Shown in pieces: positions 37,301 to 51,100 of a stretch of 64,000 nt of DNA. The position numbers and the translations under genes are program-made. The notes beneath the pieces were generated by a model. That model saw only the letters and a program-made list of their open reading frames with translations, had not been told where the DNA came from and did no database searches. The DNA is taken from assembly GCF_016859285.1 (NCBI RefSeq), contig NC_053410.1, forward strand, positions 21,841,558 through 21,905,557, given 5' to 3'. The DNA is from Xiphias gladius (Eukaryota; Chordata; Actinopteri; Istiophoriformes; Xiphiidae). Position 1 is the first letter of the stretch. The number at the start of each line of letters is the position of its first letter.

Positions 37301-40300
37301 TTCTCGTTTTTGTCAGCTCACCAGATGCTTAAAGACATATGATGAGTGCGTATTGATTGATGTAAATCTAGCCGGGCTTTTTTTTTTTTTTTAAATCAAA
37401 ATGTTAATTAATGTCATGTCACCAAATAGAGTAAGCTAGTGGTGACCTGAGGAGTCTGCACAACTGAAGTTCTTCTCAGCAGGTGCAAAACTGTGCAGAG
37501 CGCCGCCAACATCTGGTTGTGACATCTCGTGTAGTTCTGTGTGATTTGGACCACTTAAGAGTACGCCCCCCACTCGCAGTCTGCAGGCAGACCCCTCTCA
37601 AACTTTTGGCTTCTGTTTAGGAGCCAAATAACAGCAACCAGAGGTTAAGAGACAAAGGCGGCAATTGAACAGACAAAAAAAATGGCCGGCCACATCAGGT
37701 CAATAGCAGCTAATTACAGAGCGAAAAATGATGTGGATTTTCCCTCACCTGAGCTTGGTCCACTTGTAGGCTCCGGTGGTGAGCGTCAAGGCGCCAATCT
37801 CCAGCTGCTGGATGTGCATGGCCAGGATGCGCGCTGACGGCAGGGTGGGCCTCCTCCTCGAGTGTTCTGCCCCCATCAGACACAGGTCGTCACTCTTCAG
37901 AAACACCTGAGGAGAGAGAAGTTTATCTGCAGAGTAAATAAATTAGTTCTTACTGGAACAGAAAATGTAGAAAATTACCAATTAAGCCAAAGGTGCTTGA
38001 TGCGGTAATAAGCCCGTCCAATGCGGCGGTGTAATATGAATGAAAGACTCTGTGATGATTTTCAACAAATTTAACCTCTTTACATCTCAGAACCAAGAGA
38101 GCACACAATTTGTTTTTATTACAGCTAAATAGGAAAGCTGCACAGCGAGTGATGTGTGTTGTTTGATGCATCAGGTTCTTTTGAGGATCACTTTCAGAAG
38201 CAGAGCCAGCTGTTAGCTCTCATCAGACAGGTGAGTTGCTTGAAGCTGTTTTTCTATTGATTTGTTTGCCCTGCAGCCCAGTTTCACAATATGTGACCAG
38301 CCTAGCCTTCAGTTACAAACACCGTAAGTGTGTGCTTTCTCAAACACACCCACGCACACACACCTGCACAGCTCGTAGCTCCTCCAGGATCTCAAACACT
38401 TTGGAAGACAGATGTTTCCAAGCCTGTTGGCAAGAGACGAGGAAGTTTTATTTAGTAGCTTCAAAATGAAGATGAATTATACCGTGGCTTCAATGCAACG
38501 CCAGAGTCAATGTATATAACCTGCCTTTAGATTAAAATAGGAAATTTCTTGCATTGTCTCAACACCGATGTCTTTTAATTTTTGAATTACTCTTTTTTGT
38601 GGACCACATTCCTCCTCACTTTCTACATCCTATTTGAATGCATTAATGCTAATTTCTCATTTGTGAAACTAATTAAACACCAACCAAGTTCTATCACCGC
38701 TGAAGAAAACATTTAGCTCGAGGGCATTTGACTCATTACACAAACTCAGAGTCTGTCTGAGGAGGATTTTATGAGATTCAGCCTTACTGGTAATTGCCTG
38801 ACAATCACGTTCTCCAGACCTCCGAGGACCTGCATGGCTGTGGCAAAGTTCCTCGATTCATAGCAGTGTTTTCCTATCCACAGATACTTGGTCAGCAAGG
38901 CAACTTGTGTCTGCAAAAGAGCAGAGTTTGTGATTAAAAAAAAAAAACGGAGGAAAATGCTAAACAAGGCAAAATGCAAAAACCTAGGAGCTCTTTACAC
39001 TGGTATGCTTTTCTTGGGACCACAGCAGACTGCATAATAAAGCAAATACACTGGAAAAATACTGTATATAGTCAATAGCCCATTTTATACAGCTGGTTCA
39101 AGGTGGGAACGTTGCCTCTTTATTCCGTCTCGCCATTCTGTGTAAAAGGTACAAACACGGAATGGGGGGACATTGTTGTTCTGGAAAAAGCCGGCAGCGG
39201 AGGTAGTCACGGAGCAAGATCGACGTCCGTGTAAAAGAAGAGAGCCGGCATAGCGGGACAGACGCTGACACAGTTATGTTAAACGTCACCACGCTGATTC
39301 CAGAACGCCGGCATGCTTTCTAAAATCACACAATCGGGCGGCGTAAGGCCGGCTTCGTTTGGTTCAATGTAAACGTGCAAAGGTGGCGTAATGAGGGGTC
39401 TTCTTAACAGCAATATTGCGAGATCTCTGTTTGAAAGGGGCTAATGTTAATAGTGCATTGTGGGCGGTTCTAAATTTGCACTATTGCCACTGACCCCTTT
39501 ATTGTAGTTCCTAACTGTTTGTAACCCATTCAGGCAATGAGACCAGAGAGGAATCAGAAAGCACATATGGGGAGGTCTGTGACTGACATGAGAATCCATG
39601 TCTGACTAAGCCAAGGCTGTGACAGTAATGGATGCCTTTTTTTTCCTCCAGCTGACCCTGTTACTTTAATGAGTTATGTCTCCTCTCACCTTGGCAGACT
39701 CACAGATGACTATTTCAGAAGAGATCCAGGTAGTGACATTGTCAGCATATGTGAGGAGCCGCTGGAGGTGGCTGTCTGATGGCGTCCCCTCACATTCAAG
39801 CACACTGCTGCCATCTGCTGGCGGGATGTGCTGGGACACATTCCTAATGGGGGGGGGACAACAGAGATGTAGGGAAATCTACACTAGAAATTAGTACAGA
39901 AACCATAAGAACTTGATTATTTAATTGGCAGAAACTTTAATTAATCAATCCATTGTTTAGTCATTTATCAAGAGAAATGCCAAACATTTGCTGGTTGCAG
40001 ATGCTAAAAGATTTTTGTTTATATGGGTGTTGAATCTTTGACCACACAAAACAAGCAATTTGAACATGTCACTTTGGGCTCCGTTAAACTGTAATGGAAT
40101 TTTTCACTATTAACTGATATTGCTTATATAAATACATGACAGTCGTAGTGAAAATAATCATTAGCTGCACTCCTAGAAGAAACACCATTTTTTTTCTTCA
40201 TACTAAGAGAATCACACTATCAGTGGAATACAATATCGGTTAGGTTTAGCCATGGGCCAGTTTTTTACAGCATCAGCGGTTTTACAGGCACAGAGGAAAC

Positions 40301-42150
40301 ACAGGCCTATGTGTTTTCAGCGTTTATTTATTTATTTCCTTTAATTCATTTCAGAATAAAACTGCTTTATAAAACTGTTTTAAGATAGTATGTCAGAGCA
40401 GATGTCTTTTTTCCCATTAGTAAGTTCAGGCTTCTAGGTTTACAAAAGCTTATGTGCAACTTGTTTATCAAAAACGACTAATACGTAAATGCTTATTCTG
40501 TGTTGTACTATGAGACTAGAGATGCAAATGATAGATTATCCAAACCCAAAACACAGTGGCCTGCTTAATTTATGGTAGAGTGAAAGGTACTGTTGCTGTT
40601 TGATACTGAGTGGATTAACCTGGCGAAATAAAGTACACAAAAAAAACCTAAAAAGTTGCTTTAGAAAAACATGTCATGCTTACATGTCATGTCAACACGC
40701 TGTTTCTGCTTAATTTCCACCACTATAGAACTATTGTTTCTGAATCACACATATCTGTTATGGTCAGACAAGCTAGAATTATGGAATTAAAATTGTTTGA
40801 ATTCAATTGCACCACTTGTTGATTATACTATTTTTAATTTATCTGGTAAAGGCATTAGACTTCATTTCACCACCAGGCGCTAAAAGCCTGGCGCAGAACA
40901 AGGCAAAGCGTAGGCCTTTCTTCATGTAGGTAAGTATTATAAGATGTTACAAAACTATATTTACTGGGATTTACATGAGCCTTGTACTTACATTGTTATC
41001 TACAGGAAATTCATGAAAAATGCTGTAAAAAGTTTGATGGAAAGTACCAAAGGGGAAACTTGATCTTTCATAAGGTGGTAAATGTTTTTTTTTTTGGATG
41101 GCCAGATTTTGCCCACAGTTCACTGTTTGCTTTCCACCAACAATCATTATACTGTCTTGTAGATGCTGCTGCACATACATAATATATGACACTAATGTTA
41201 CCAGGTCAACACAATCTCACATACTGTTCAGAAGGGGAGCACAAAGATGTGATGTACTATGAGAAGTAGACTCTCTACATACAGATGTGTGGATAATTTT
41301 GAATAAAGATGAATAAATTAGTGGACAAGCTTAAAAGGGATGTTAATAGTACTTCCATACAGGTCCTGAGGGGCCATTGAATGTGTGATGATTATTTAAA
41401 GGATGAGAATCATATGCTATGGCTTTCACTGTCACCAAATCTCAACCCAGCTGAAATACTCTGGGATATTTTTGGATCGAAATGTCAGAGAGCGCTCTCT
41501 ACCACAAACATCAGAACACCAAATGAGGGAAGACATTTTTTAAAATAGAGTACCAGACACTTATAATGTATGCTAAGGAGCACTGAAGCTATTCTGGGGG
41601 CATGTGGTGGCTCAACAACATACTACACTATGTTGTTTTTTTTCTTTGATTTGTCACTCATCTGTATCTACCGTGAAGTCAGTAGACACTGATTAAAGCT
41701 AGAGCATTATACTTACTTGTTTGGGATTGAGACTTTGTCCCTGACTCCTTGTACTCTAGAGTTGAGGAAATTAATTGGATGACATCCTTGGAACATTTCC
41801 TGCAATACAAAAGTTAAACCATGAGTTGATTATTCAGATCCTTACCACGCATTCATAGAGACATGTCTCCCTCTAGTGGTTTAAAGAGACAACAGCAACA
41901 TCAGTGCAAGACGGTGTGCTGAATGCATAGAGGATGTGTATACCTGCTGCAGGAGGGTGAGCTGTTGGGCTACTTGCTGTGCACTGTATTCATTCTGGCT
42001 GAACGGGAGTCGCTCCTCACTGTGCAGGCAGACGTTGGAGAGGTCATCCACCAGGGAGTCGTAGCAAGGCATAGGCAAAGCTGCAGCAATGGAGAAGGCA
42101 TTCTCCTTAGACATGGATGCAGAGGGCTCCACCACTCTTGAGATCCTCCA
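34321..42150 (-). CDS. kndc1: kndc1 RasGEF catalytic domain exons and C-terminus
   Basis: Exons 42150-41944, 41799-41717, 39843-39690, 38910-38788, 38423-38364, 37906-37749 and 34549-34321. The sequence follows the CDC25-homology fold: a QQLTLLQQ segment, [10 protein letters not shown], the core helix with [20 protein letters not shown], the conserved LP-AWK turn across an intron, [15 protein letters not shown] and [13 protein letters not shown]. The protein ends RRVKANFQ then TGA, as in mammals (KATFQ). The catalytic helical hairpin is present, so exchange activity is likely. The 3.2-kb last intron contains a LINE 3' end at about 36,935-37,180. Confidence 0.95.
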
Positions 42151-45100
42151 CTGAAAAGTTAAGAAAGAGACTTGGAAATTTGGGGAAACATGTTCTGAAT
42201 TATGCAAACATGTTGATACTATGACAATACAGACTGCTGGTAAAGTGCTAATATGTATTTCATGAAGGTACTCTTGTTCATCAGCAGTGAGAAAGAAGAC
42301 TCAGTAGAATCAGTTAAGATCTAAAATATACCCCAAAACACACAGAAACTGAACTTCTCTTAATTCCCTTCGAGCTAAATCCACACCAACTTGAACTCAT
42401 CAATAAGAAACCAAACAAAATGGCATAACTTGTCATTACACTGCACTCACCTTTCTGCCGAGATCCTCAGTAGATGAATGCAAGCACGCAGAGTCATCAT
42501 CCTCCTCAATGCTGGTTAGGCTTTCTCTTCCTTGGCTCCAAGTTGTACTTGGAGCCAAGGAAGCGAGAAGGGCCTCCCCCCGGCTGTCTACAGGAATTAC
42601 CTGTGGAAAAACCAAATAAACCAAATACTGAATATAGACAATGTGCACTTGATAAAGAGACTTGCAAACACATGTACAAAACCATTGACCGCAATCTGAT
42701 TTGGTCAATCCATCACATTTAAATAGCCTAAACTACATTTTAGAGTAAAAACACAAATTTTCATGGATGTCTGTTGTTATGCTCTGTCATCTAATAAGAC
42801 ACTTAAGTGACTTGAGTTGAACTGCTTATGATGATTTTATGTTTGCTGTCCAAACGCATAGTGTCTGATGGTCCTTTAACCTATAAAACCTCTGACAGTT
42901 CCAACAGCAGAAACAGGAGTTTCCATTCTGATAAAGAGAAAATGAACTGGGTAGTTAGCATGATTAGCCAACAGCCAACGAGACAAATATGACATTTCAG
43001 GAACTCTAGGGTAAATATACTGTATGTCACAATCCAGCCCTACTATTATAAGTGGTATTATTATAGTTCGTAGGAGGTTATGTACCTCAGTATTAAGGAA
43101 GTTTTCTAGAGTCTCCACAAGGCTGGACTTTGGTGTGAAGTCCACCTCTTTAAAGTCTGTTACCCAGAACTGGAGCAGGTCCAAACTGCGATGGAAGATC
43201 TTTTCACTGTCTCCCGACATGTCTGGACCTTCTCTGGAATGAAAAACAAATATAATCGTCAATAAATTGGTGGACAGGGTTTCATACTGTGTGCTATAAA
43301 GCCTTTTGTTTTATAGTTTAGAGGATAGACTGGACAGGAGACTCTCATGGGTTTTTTGGCATATTGTGGACTACTGCACTGCACTAAGCTGTTTCTCTAT
43401 GTAATCAGGGGCTACCAGATATACTGTACCTTGCAGCACTGATGAATTTATCGATTATGAACTGCAGTAACTGCTCAGGAGTGCAGAAGAAACGATAGGT
43501 ATACAGGAACTGCTGGATGTAGCCCTCTACGGCAGCGTTTCTGTGATGAAAATTAGCATAATGACAAGGAATTACGTTCAGAAACCAACACAGTGTAATA
43601 ACACTGTTCAGTGAAAAGTATTACTAAATCTACCAAAAAAAGTAAGGAATATAACAACATATAGAAACATGTGATTTCACATGACTTGACATAATTTTTT
43701 CCTTCCAGTTCCTTATCCTGGTTAACCTAATTGTTCACAGCATATTCCTTCCGCTCCTCCTCGGGGACCCTTCAAGCATTCTCAGACCAAGTGGGAGATG
43801 TATTGTAGTCCCTCCATGTGTTTTATGTCTGGCCCAGGGTCTCCTCCCACTTAGCTATACCCAGAAGATTTCATAAAAGAGTTTCCAGGGGGCATCACTA
43901 CGAGGTGCCCTGAATCACTTTAAATGCCTCTTTTCAGTGCGAGGGGGCAGTGGCGCCATGCCAAACTTCTCCCAAATCAAAACACTCTTAGTGGTGGTGG
44001 GTCTCATGTGAGCTGGCAGACAAATGGGAATCCATGAATGGATGACTTTTTCAGCCCTGATTCTGCAGTCTTCCCCACAAGCTATATACAGTGCGTTCAG
44101 AAAGTATTCAGACCCCTTCACTTTTTCACCTTTTTTTATGTTGCGGCCTCTGTTGCATCTTTTTTTCTCTCATCAATCTACACTCATTAGCGCATAATGA
44201 CAAAGTGAAAACAGAACTTTATAGTTTTTTGCAAATTTATCAAAAAGGAAAAACTGAAATATCACATTGACATAAGTTTTCAGACCCTTTGCTATGAAAC
44301 TTGAAATTTAGCTCAGGTACTTCCCATTTCTCTTGATTATCCTTGAGATGTTTCTAAACCTTGACTTGAGTTCACATGTGGCAAATTGAAATGATTGGAC
44401 ATGATTTGGAAAGGCACACATCTGTCTCACAGCTGACAATGCGCATCATAGCAAGAACCAAGCCATGAGGTCAAAGGAACTGACTGCAGAGCTCAGAGAC
44501 AGGATTGTTTCGAGACACAGATCTGGGGAAGGCTACAAAAGTTTATGCTGCATTGACAGCTCCCAAGAGCACGGTGGCCTCCATAATTCTTAAATGGAAG
44601 AAGTTTGGAACAACCGGGACTCTAGAGCAAACTGGGCAATCGGGGGAGGAGGGGCTTGGTAAGTGAGGTGACCCAAAACCCAATGGTTACTCATGCCCTG
44701 TTCATACCTGGTCATGATCACAAGTGGACAGCTCTAAGTTCTTCAGTTCATTCCTGGCATTAGAATGCGTCTCCACATGTGTCTCGAGGTACCAACTGTT
44801 ATTGAATCTCACTTCCCTGCTCTATATGCAAATAAACACGTACATCAATTCTGTTTGCCAAGAACAAATGCGTTGTTGTTTTTAACCAGTGGGAGGCAGT
44901 AATGCACTTCCAATGACTAACCTGCCAGAAATTAAAAGAAGAAGAAGAAATCAATACAATACAGACTGGGTCTATTTCTTGGCATGTTCCAAACGAACCA
45001 AATAGCTCAAGATGTTTGACGCACTCGCAATAGATCTCTATGGGCTTTTTGAAATTTTCTAATGTCGTGGGGAAAGCCAGTTTACATGACTTAAATTACT

Positions 45101-48100
45101 TATATTTGTTTGCAAATGAGTGCATAAAACCGCTTACGCAGAAGGGGTCAGTTGAGTAGGTGGTCCTTCAATTTGGCCCAGGACACATTTGCGTTCACAC
45201 TCCTAAAAGAGTGTGGCCATATGTTGCCCAGACCATCTCCGAATGTGATCTGATTGAGCGGATCTCAAATGCATCCTCAATGCGTCTTGGATGCCTTCAC
45301 ACCTGTACATAGAGCTGTCCACTTGTGATCATATCACCCAAGGCGCATGTTAATGCCAGCTATGAACAGGGCCTCTTCTGGCTGAGCTCCAGAGGTCCTG
45401 TGTGGAGATGAGAGAAACTTCCAGAAGGACAGCCATCACTGCAACACTCCACTGATCTGGGCTTTATGGCAGAGTCGACAGATGGAAGACTCTCCTTGGA
45501 AAGACATGAAAGATCGCGCGGTGTTTGCAAAAAAGCACCTTAAGGACTCTCAACAGGATTCCCTGGACTGATGAAACCAAGATTGAACTGTTTGGCCTCA
45601 ATTCTAAGCGTCATGTCTGAAGGAACTCAGGCACCGCTCATCACCTGCCCAATACCGTCCCAACGATGAAGCATGGTGGTGGCAGCATCGTGCGGTGGGG
45701 GTGTTTTTCAGAGGCAGGGACAGGGAGACTGGATAGGGTTGAGAGAAAGCTGAACGGAGTAAAGTACAGAGATATCATTAATGAAAACCTGGTCCAGGGA
45801 GCTCTGGACGTAAGACTGGGCTGAAGGTTCACCTTCCAACAGGACAATGACCCTGAGCACACAGCCAAGACAACGCAGGAGTGGCTTAGGGAAAACTCTG
45901 TGAATGTCTGTGAGTCGCCCAGCCAGTGCCCTGACTTGAACCCCATCAAAACATCTCTGGAGAAACATGAAAATGGTTGTCCACCAACGGTCCCCGTCCA
46001 ACTTGACAGAGCTTGAGAGGATCTGCAGAGAATGGGAGAAAATCCCCAACCGCAAGCGTGCAAAGCTTGTCGGGTCATACCCAAGAAGACTTGAGGCTGT
46101 AACCGGTGTCAAAGGTTCGATTATAGCATAAGGCTGTAACATGAAACGTGAAAATAGTACAGGGGTCTGAATACTTTCTGAATACACTGTATAAAAACAA
46201 GAAAGGAAGGTAGCTTGTACATTGTCTGATGGCCAAAATCCGGGGCAAAAAGCTCTGTAAATCACTTGTTGATTTACAAAATACTGTGAGCACACGGTAA
46301 TTACTGAACGCAACACAAATTATTTCATTTTCCTTTCAGTTTCATTTTGATCAACATAGAGCTTCTCTCATCAGGATTTAGTGAATGTACCCACCCCAAA
46401 AATTGGGAACAAAAATAGGATTTTGAAAAGTGACGGTGACATGTTCCCCTCCATCCATAGTGGAAATTACACCCTGGCCGAAATTTAATTCTTATTATAA
46501 CTGGTTCTGTAGTTTGACTGAGATGCTCATATATATATACTAAGCTGTTTTAATAAGCCACCTTTTGAGGACATAAACTGAAAAAAAGTCTTATCAATGC
46601 CGTTAGAAGTGAAAAACAGCTTCAGTTTGAGGCAGTGGAAACTAAAAGTGGATAAAAAAAAATCTGGATTGTGACCTTGTTTTTCTAAATTTTGATGCCG
46701 TTTCCCAGAGCAACAGATACAAAGCAAATGCTGTAACGTCAAACTTCAGAGCAGCAGTGTTAACACCATTGTTTACAGATCAGCTTAGAAGTAGGGATGG
46801 CAATTTCTAATGTTACTAACCTTACTGACAAAATGTATGTAACCAACTACATGACTAATCGAAAAAGAGAGTGGGTGCAAGTGGGTGAGCACACATTGTC
46901 AACAAATCCTATGAAATGGCCAAAACCGTGAAGTGATCCTACTGTGATATATTGTCTACTAATATATCCAAAGCCTGATATATCTTATTCCTCTGTGCCA
47001 TAGAGCTCCATTTTTGTTTGAAGCTATTAAAAACACATAAGTGAACCACACTACTGTACTGGGTGACATGTTCCGGAATTACCATAAATGCGGACACTAA
47101 TCTAGTTTGAGTCACTCCCACATACAGTATATCGTCCTACTGCTGTAAAAAATCACTAGGGCAAATGTCTTTTAACCCGCAGGTGAAAATAGTCCCCAAC
47201 AAATGCACCATTTACTCCTGTTTGATAAAAACTACAGACCCTAGCTGTTTTAGGAAATTACTGAGCCATTTTAAAAAATGAAAATATCTGTGACTAATTT
47301 TTAAAAATCCATGTCTTTAGTAGAAATGAGTGGGCCCAAGGGTAATGCTACAGCGGAATGGGAAGTCAGAAAGTACAGAGAGACGGACTAACATATTGGT
47401 GGTTTTTGCCTTTAATGGGATTTCTTGACAATGAGAAAAATATAGATTAATGCCAGCATTATTCTTTAACAGTTTATAAACACGACTATGAGTCTACAGC
47501 CAATTTCTCAGCTCTGAAAGGCTCCACTTTGGCAAAGCAGTGCTTTGAGCCAATTGCTAATGTCAGCATGCTAACATACTCACAATAACAATGTTAAAAT
47601 GCTGAGGTGTAATGTCTACCATGTGCACCATCTTAGTTTGGCATGAGAGCATTCTAACATTTGTTAATTAGCACTGAACAAAGCACAGTTGAGGCTGATA
47701 GGAATGCCGCTGATTCTGCAGGCATATGATCATAAAACAAAGAACTGAACAAAGTGAAATGCTGGGATGGTTAAAAAAATTAAAAAAACAATTTACTGCT
47801 GTGAAACTAGCTGTAATGAAAGTCCTTATTTTAAGGAAAAATTGTCTGTTGTACAAACAGTAACATCAAGGATCTTCTTCTGTTTCTCACTGTAAGTTAG
47901 TAATTTTCTGACCCGAGTCCTTATAGAATCCCTTCTTTGGACACATCAAAAGTAACAGGAAGAGTAAATAATTGAGCACAGAATGGGGATCACAAGGGCT
48001 GTCAAACACTTTGAAACAGTATCACAAGTCATATGACTTTGTGACTTGACCAGAAAAAAGCAATGGCTTGCACATTTCAAATTTAAACCCTCATGAATAT

Positions 48101-51100
48101 TACCTGGTGTAGAGGTAAGCCATGAGGCCCAGAGGAGACCCAGCCTGCAGAGTGCTCTTCCCTTTGCTGGTGCCAAAGTTAAGAACAGAAGGGTCCTCAG
48201 AGGACTGGAGGGCCAAAGAGCCAGGTCCACAGACTGCCAAAGAGGGTAATAAGGAAACCTCCAAACCCCACTGGTCCACACTCAGAATCTGCAGAAATAT
48301 AGGAAATCATATAATAGGTTATAAGAGCCATTTCATTAAGAAATGCAAGAGAAAGAGCAGTGTTGGGAATTGTAGTACTTTGTCAGTACCTCAAGGTATT
48401 TCTTCACATAATCCAAGAAGACCACTTTAGATCTGAGTTCCTCAAGCTGGGACTTGAGTTTGGACAGCATCAGTTTGCTCTCAGAACCTTTGGGATACAG
48501 TACATACACAGTTTTATAGATCACACTGGAAGCTAAGTGTGCCGTTTTCGTACGCCAGCAGTGTTGTTAAATGGGCACCCAACCTTTATTTTTTCTCTCT
48601 TGTTGAATCAGCTTCTGGTAGAAATTTCTAGTTTTCTTTAGATTCCTCGTTTCAATTATCAGCTGCTGCTGCAGTTCCTGTTCAAAGGAAATCACACAAA
48701 ATCAAACAAGAGCGCTAAAATAACACCACAAGCCGTTCACTGAAAGAGGCCTTCAGTTGTGTCCAGTGTGTATGGAGCAGAGTTTTTATTGTCTTTCTCC
48801 TCTCTCTTCACCGTGGCAACAGAACACAACAGCTCTTTTGAAGTGAAATGAGTGATAAGTCGCAGCAGCACGGTTCCTAAGGTGTGTTATTAGCTGTTAT
48901 GCAAACCTTCTGAAGGAACAGTGGTGCCTTCAAAGTGTGTAAACACAAAGACTATTCATTAATATTCTTTTGCAAATGATAATAACTTCCTCTGCCAAGG
49001 GCTCAGTTCAACATATTAATATTCAGATCCAGTTTGGAGAGAATAATGTGCCAATTATCTTAAAGTCTCCCACATGTTCGTCCTACTTACCCCAAAGCCT
49101 GACCGTGCCCCACTTCATTACAGTTAAGAAAATAATTCCAACACTTGTTCATAAAACTCAACCTGGTGAAGGGCTGAATCAAACTAGGAAACTAAACTGC
49201 ATGCAACAAGCACTTAGTTGTAACATAATACCTGGATAAAATGCATAAAGAATCAAAACTCTTCATTTTTCCCTGCTGAGTTGACCATACTGAAAACCTG
49301 TTGTCTTTCTGTTTAAAAAGCGTGGTAGATTATCGTCTTTTGCATTAATATACACAACTCTATACACAACCTAAAATTGCAACATGCAGTATGTGTAAAA
49401 GACATACTTTATGATATACATTTCAATGTGTTAGTGTAATAGAATCTAATAAATAAATCAGCCGCTTCATGCAGTCTGCTATTTGTTCAAACACATGGGT
49501 TTAAGGTCAAATATGACTCACTGGCAGTGGCCTTCACAGGTTTACCTACCTGTGTTTTCACATCTAGATGCGGCGATCCTGTGTGCTGTCCCAGATTCAT
49601 TGCATACTGTATCACCTCCGAACTAAAACAATCTTCTCCAAAAAAGGCCAAGGCCCAGGCCGGGCCTAAGCCGAGGCCCAGTCCCTCTGCTTTGGATCCA
49701 GGCGAGAAGAGTCGCTCTGACACCAGGGAGTCACTGTCTTCCATGTCCTCTGAGCAGTCGGGGCTCGTCTGCTCGTTGTGGGCTCCTGCCAGCCCTTCCT
49801 CTCTCCCCAATATAAACTCAGCTTCAGAGGGGCTTTCATCGCTGCCCCCAACTGAATGATCTCCTCCCTCCATGACCCCTGCGTCTGAATCGTCCATGCT
49901 CACACCTCGACCAGTAAACAGGGACAGCAGAGAGAGAGGGGGAAGAGAAGACAAAGAGAGAGGGACTGGATCACACGGAGAAAAAAAAAATGGATTTGTG
50001 AAGAAAGAGAGAGATCCAAGGGTGGTGCTTGGGATATTTGTTGCTAACCCTGTCATGGCTGCACAATGAATCCACTGTTTAACAGATGAGCTTAAAGGCA
50101 ATTCAAGCTCAACTTGCTCTATCACTATCTTTTTATCTCAGATATCTTGTAAAAGGCTGTTTGTCAAGACCTTATCGTCTAGCATATTTTAGTAGCAAAA
50201 CAAATGCCGATGTAAGGGCTTCTGTGTGTTTTTATGAATGTCACTGGCCAGGAACGACATCCAAAGGAGAAAAAAATCTTCATCGTTTGCTAGCATGCCT
50301 TTGACTCCTCTGAATGGGCTACAATCTTCAGAACAACATCTAACAGCCACTCAAAGCTCTCGTGACTTCAGTCAGCAGCCAAATAAAGAGAAATATATCA
50401 AACACAACATAGTATGTTTTAATAGTATGTTTTCAAATTTGAAACCAGTATTGAATCTACTTATCAAACGCACATCCTCTAAATCCCCTTAATGCATCTA
50501 TTTAGGTAGTTTACTTGTACTCAGCGCAGCAATGGTGTAATATAACTGAGCACTACAAATTTGAGGTACTTCTACTTTGCTTGAGTATTTCAATTTCTTG
50601 CTATTTTACACATCTCCTCTACTACAGTTCAGAGAATTATAGTACTTTTTAATTCTGTAAAAAGTACCAGATTTTCACTACCTGACAGCTTTGCTTACTT
50701 ACTTAGTTTTGCCACATAATCACATATTTTGTATTTGGCTAAATGATTGCCTGCTCTACATTGCTGCTACGCTGCTTTTTGCTGGAGAAAGTTTAAAATA
50801 AGGAAATAAAAAGATTTGATAAGGCATTTGTTAGATTCTGACCATAACAAATCTGTGTGTTTTATAAACATGTACCTGCATCTGAAATTGAACAGGCTGT
50901 CAGAACCTAACCCCGTGAGCAAGCTCTTGGTCTAATCAAGGATAGAACTGAACGTGAAAGTCAGTCTCCTACCTTGACTGGTACAGTGTTGACTGCTCTG
51001 CGATCTTAGTTCAGAATCTTCAAGTGCAGTCCCGTTTTCTACATGACAGGACTGGGCCTCGGTTTCTTCCAAAGAATCCAGAGCAGCAGGACTGGAAGGG

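Noticed and set aside
45641-46316. Two minus-strand frames of 147 and 202 codons
   Set aside because: Antisense to the Tc1 transposase relic, which reads on the plus strand.
49527-49859. Plus-strand frame of 110 codons
   Set aside because: Antisense of kndc1 exon 49905-49550.
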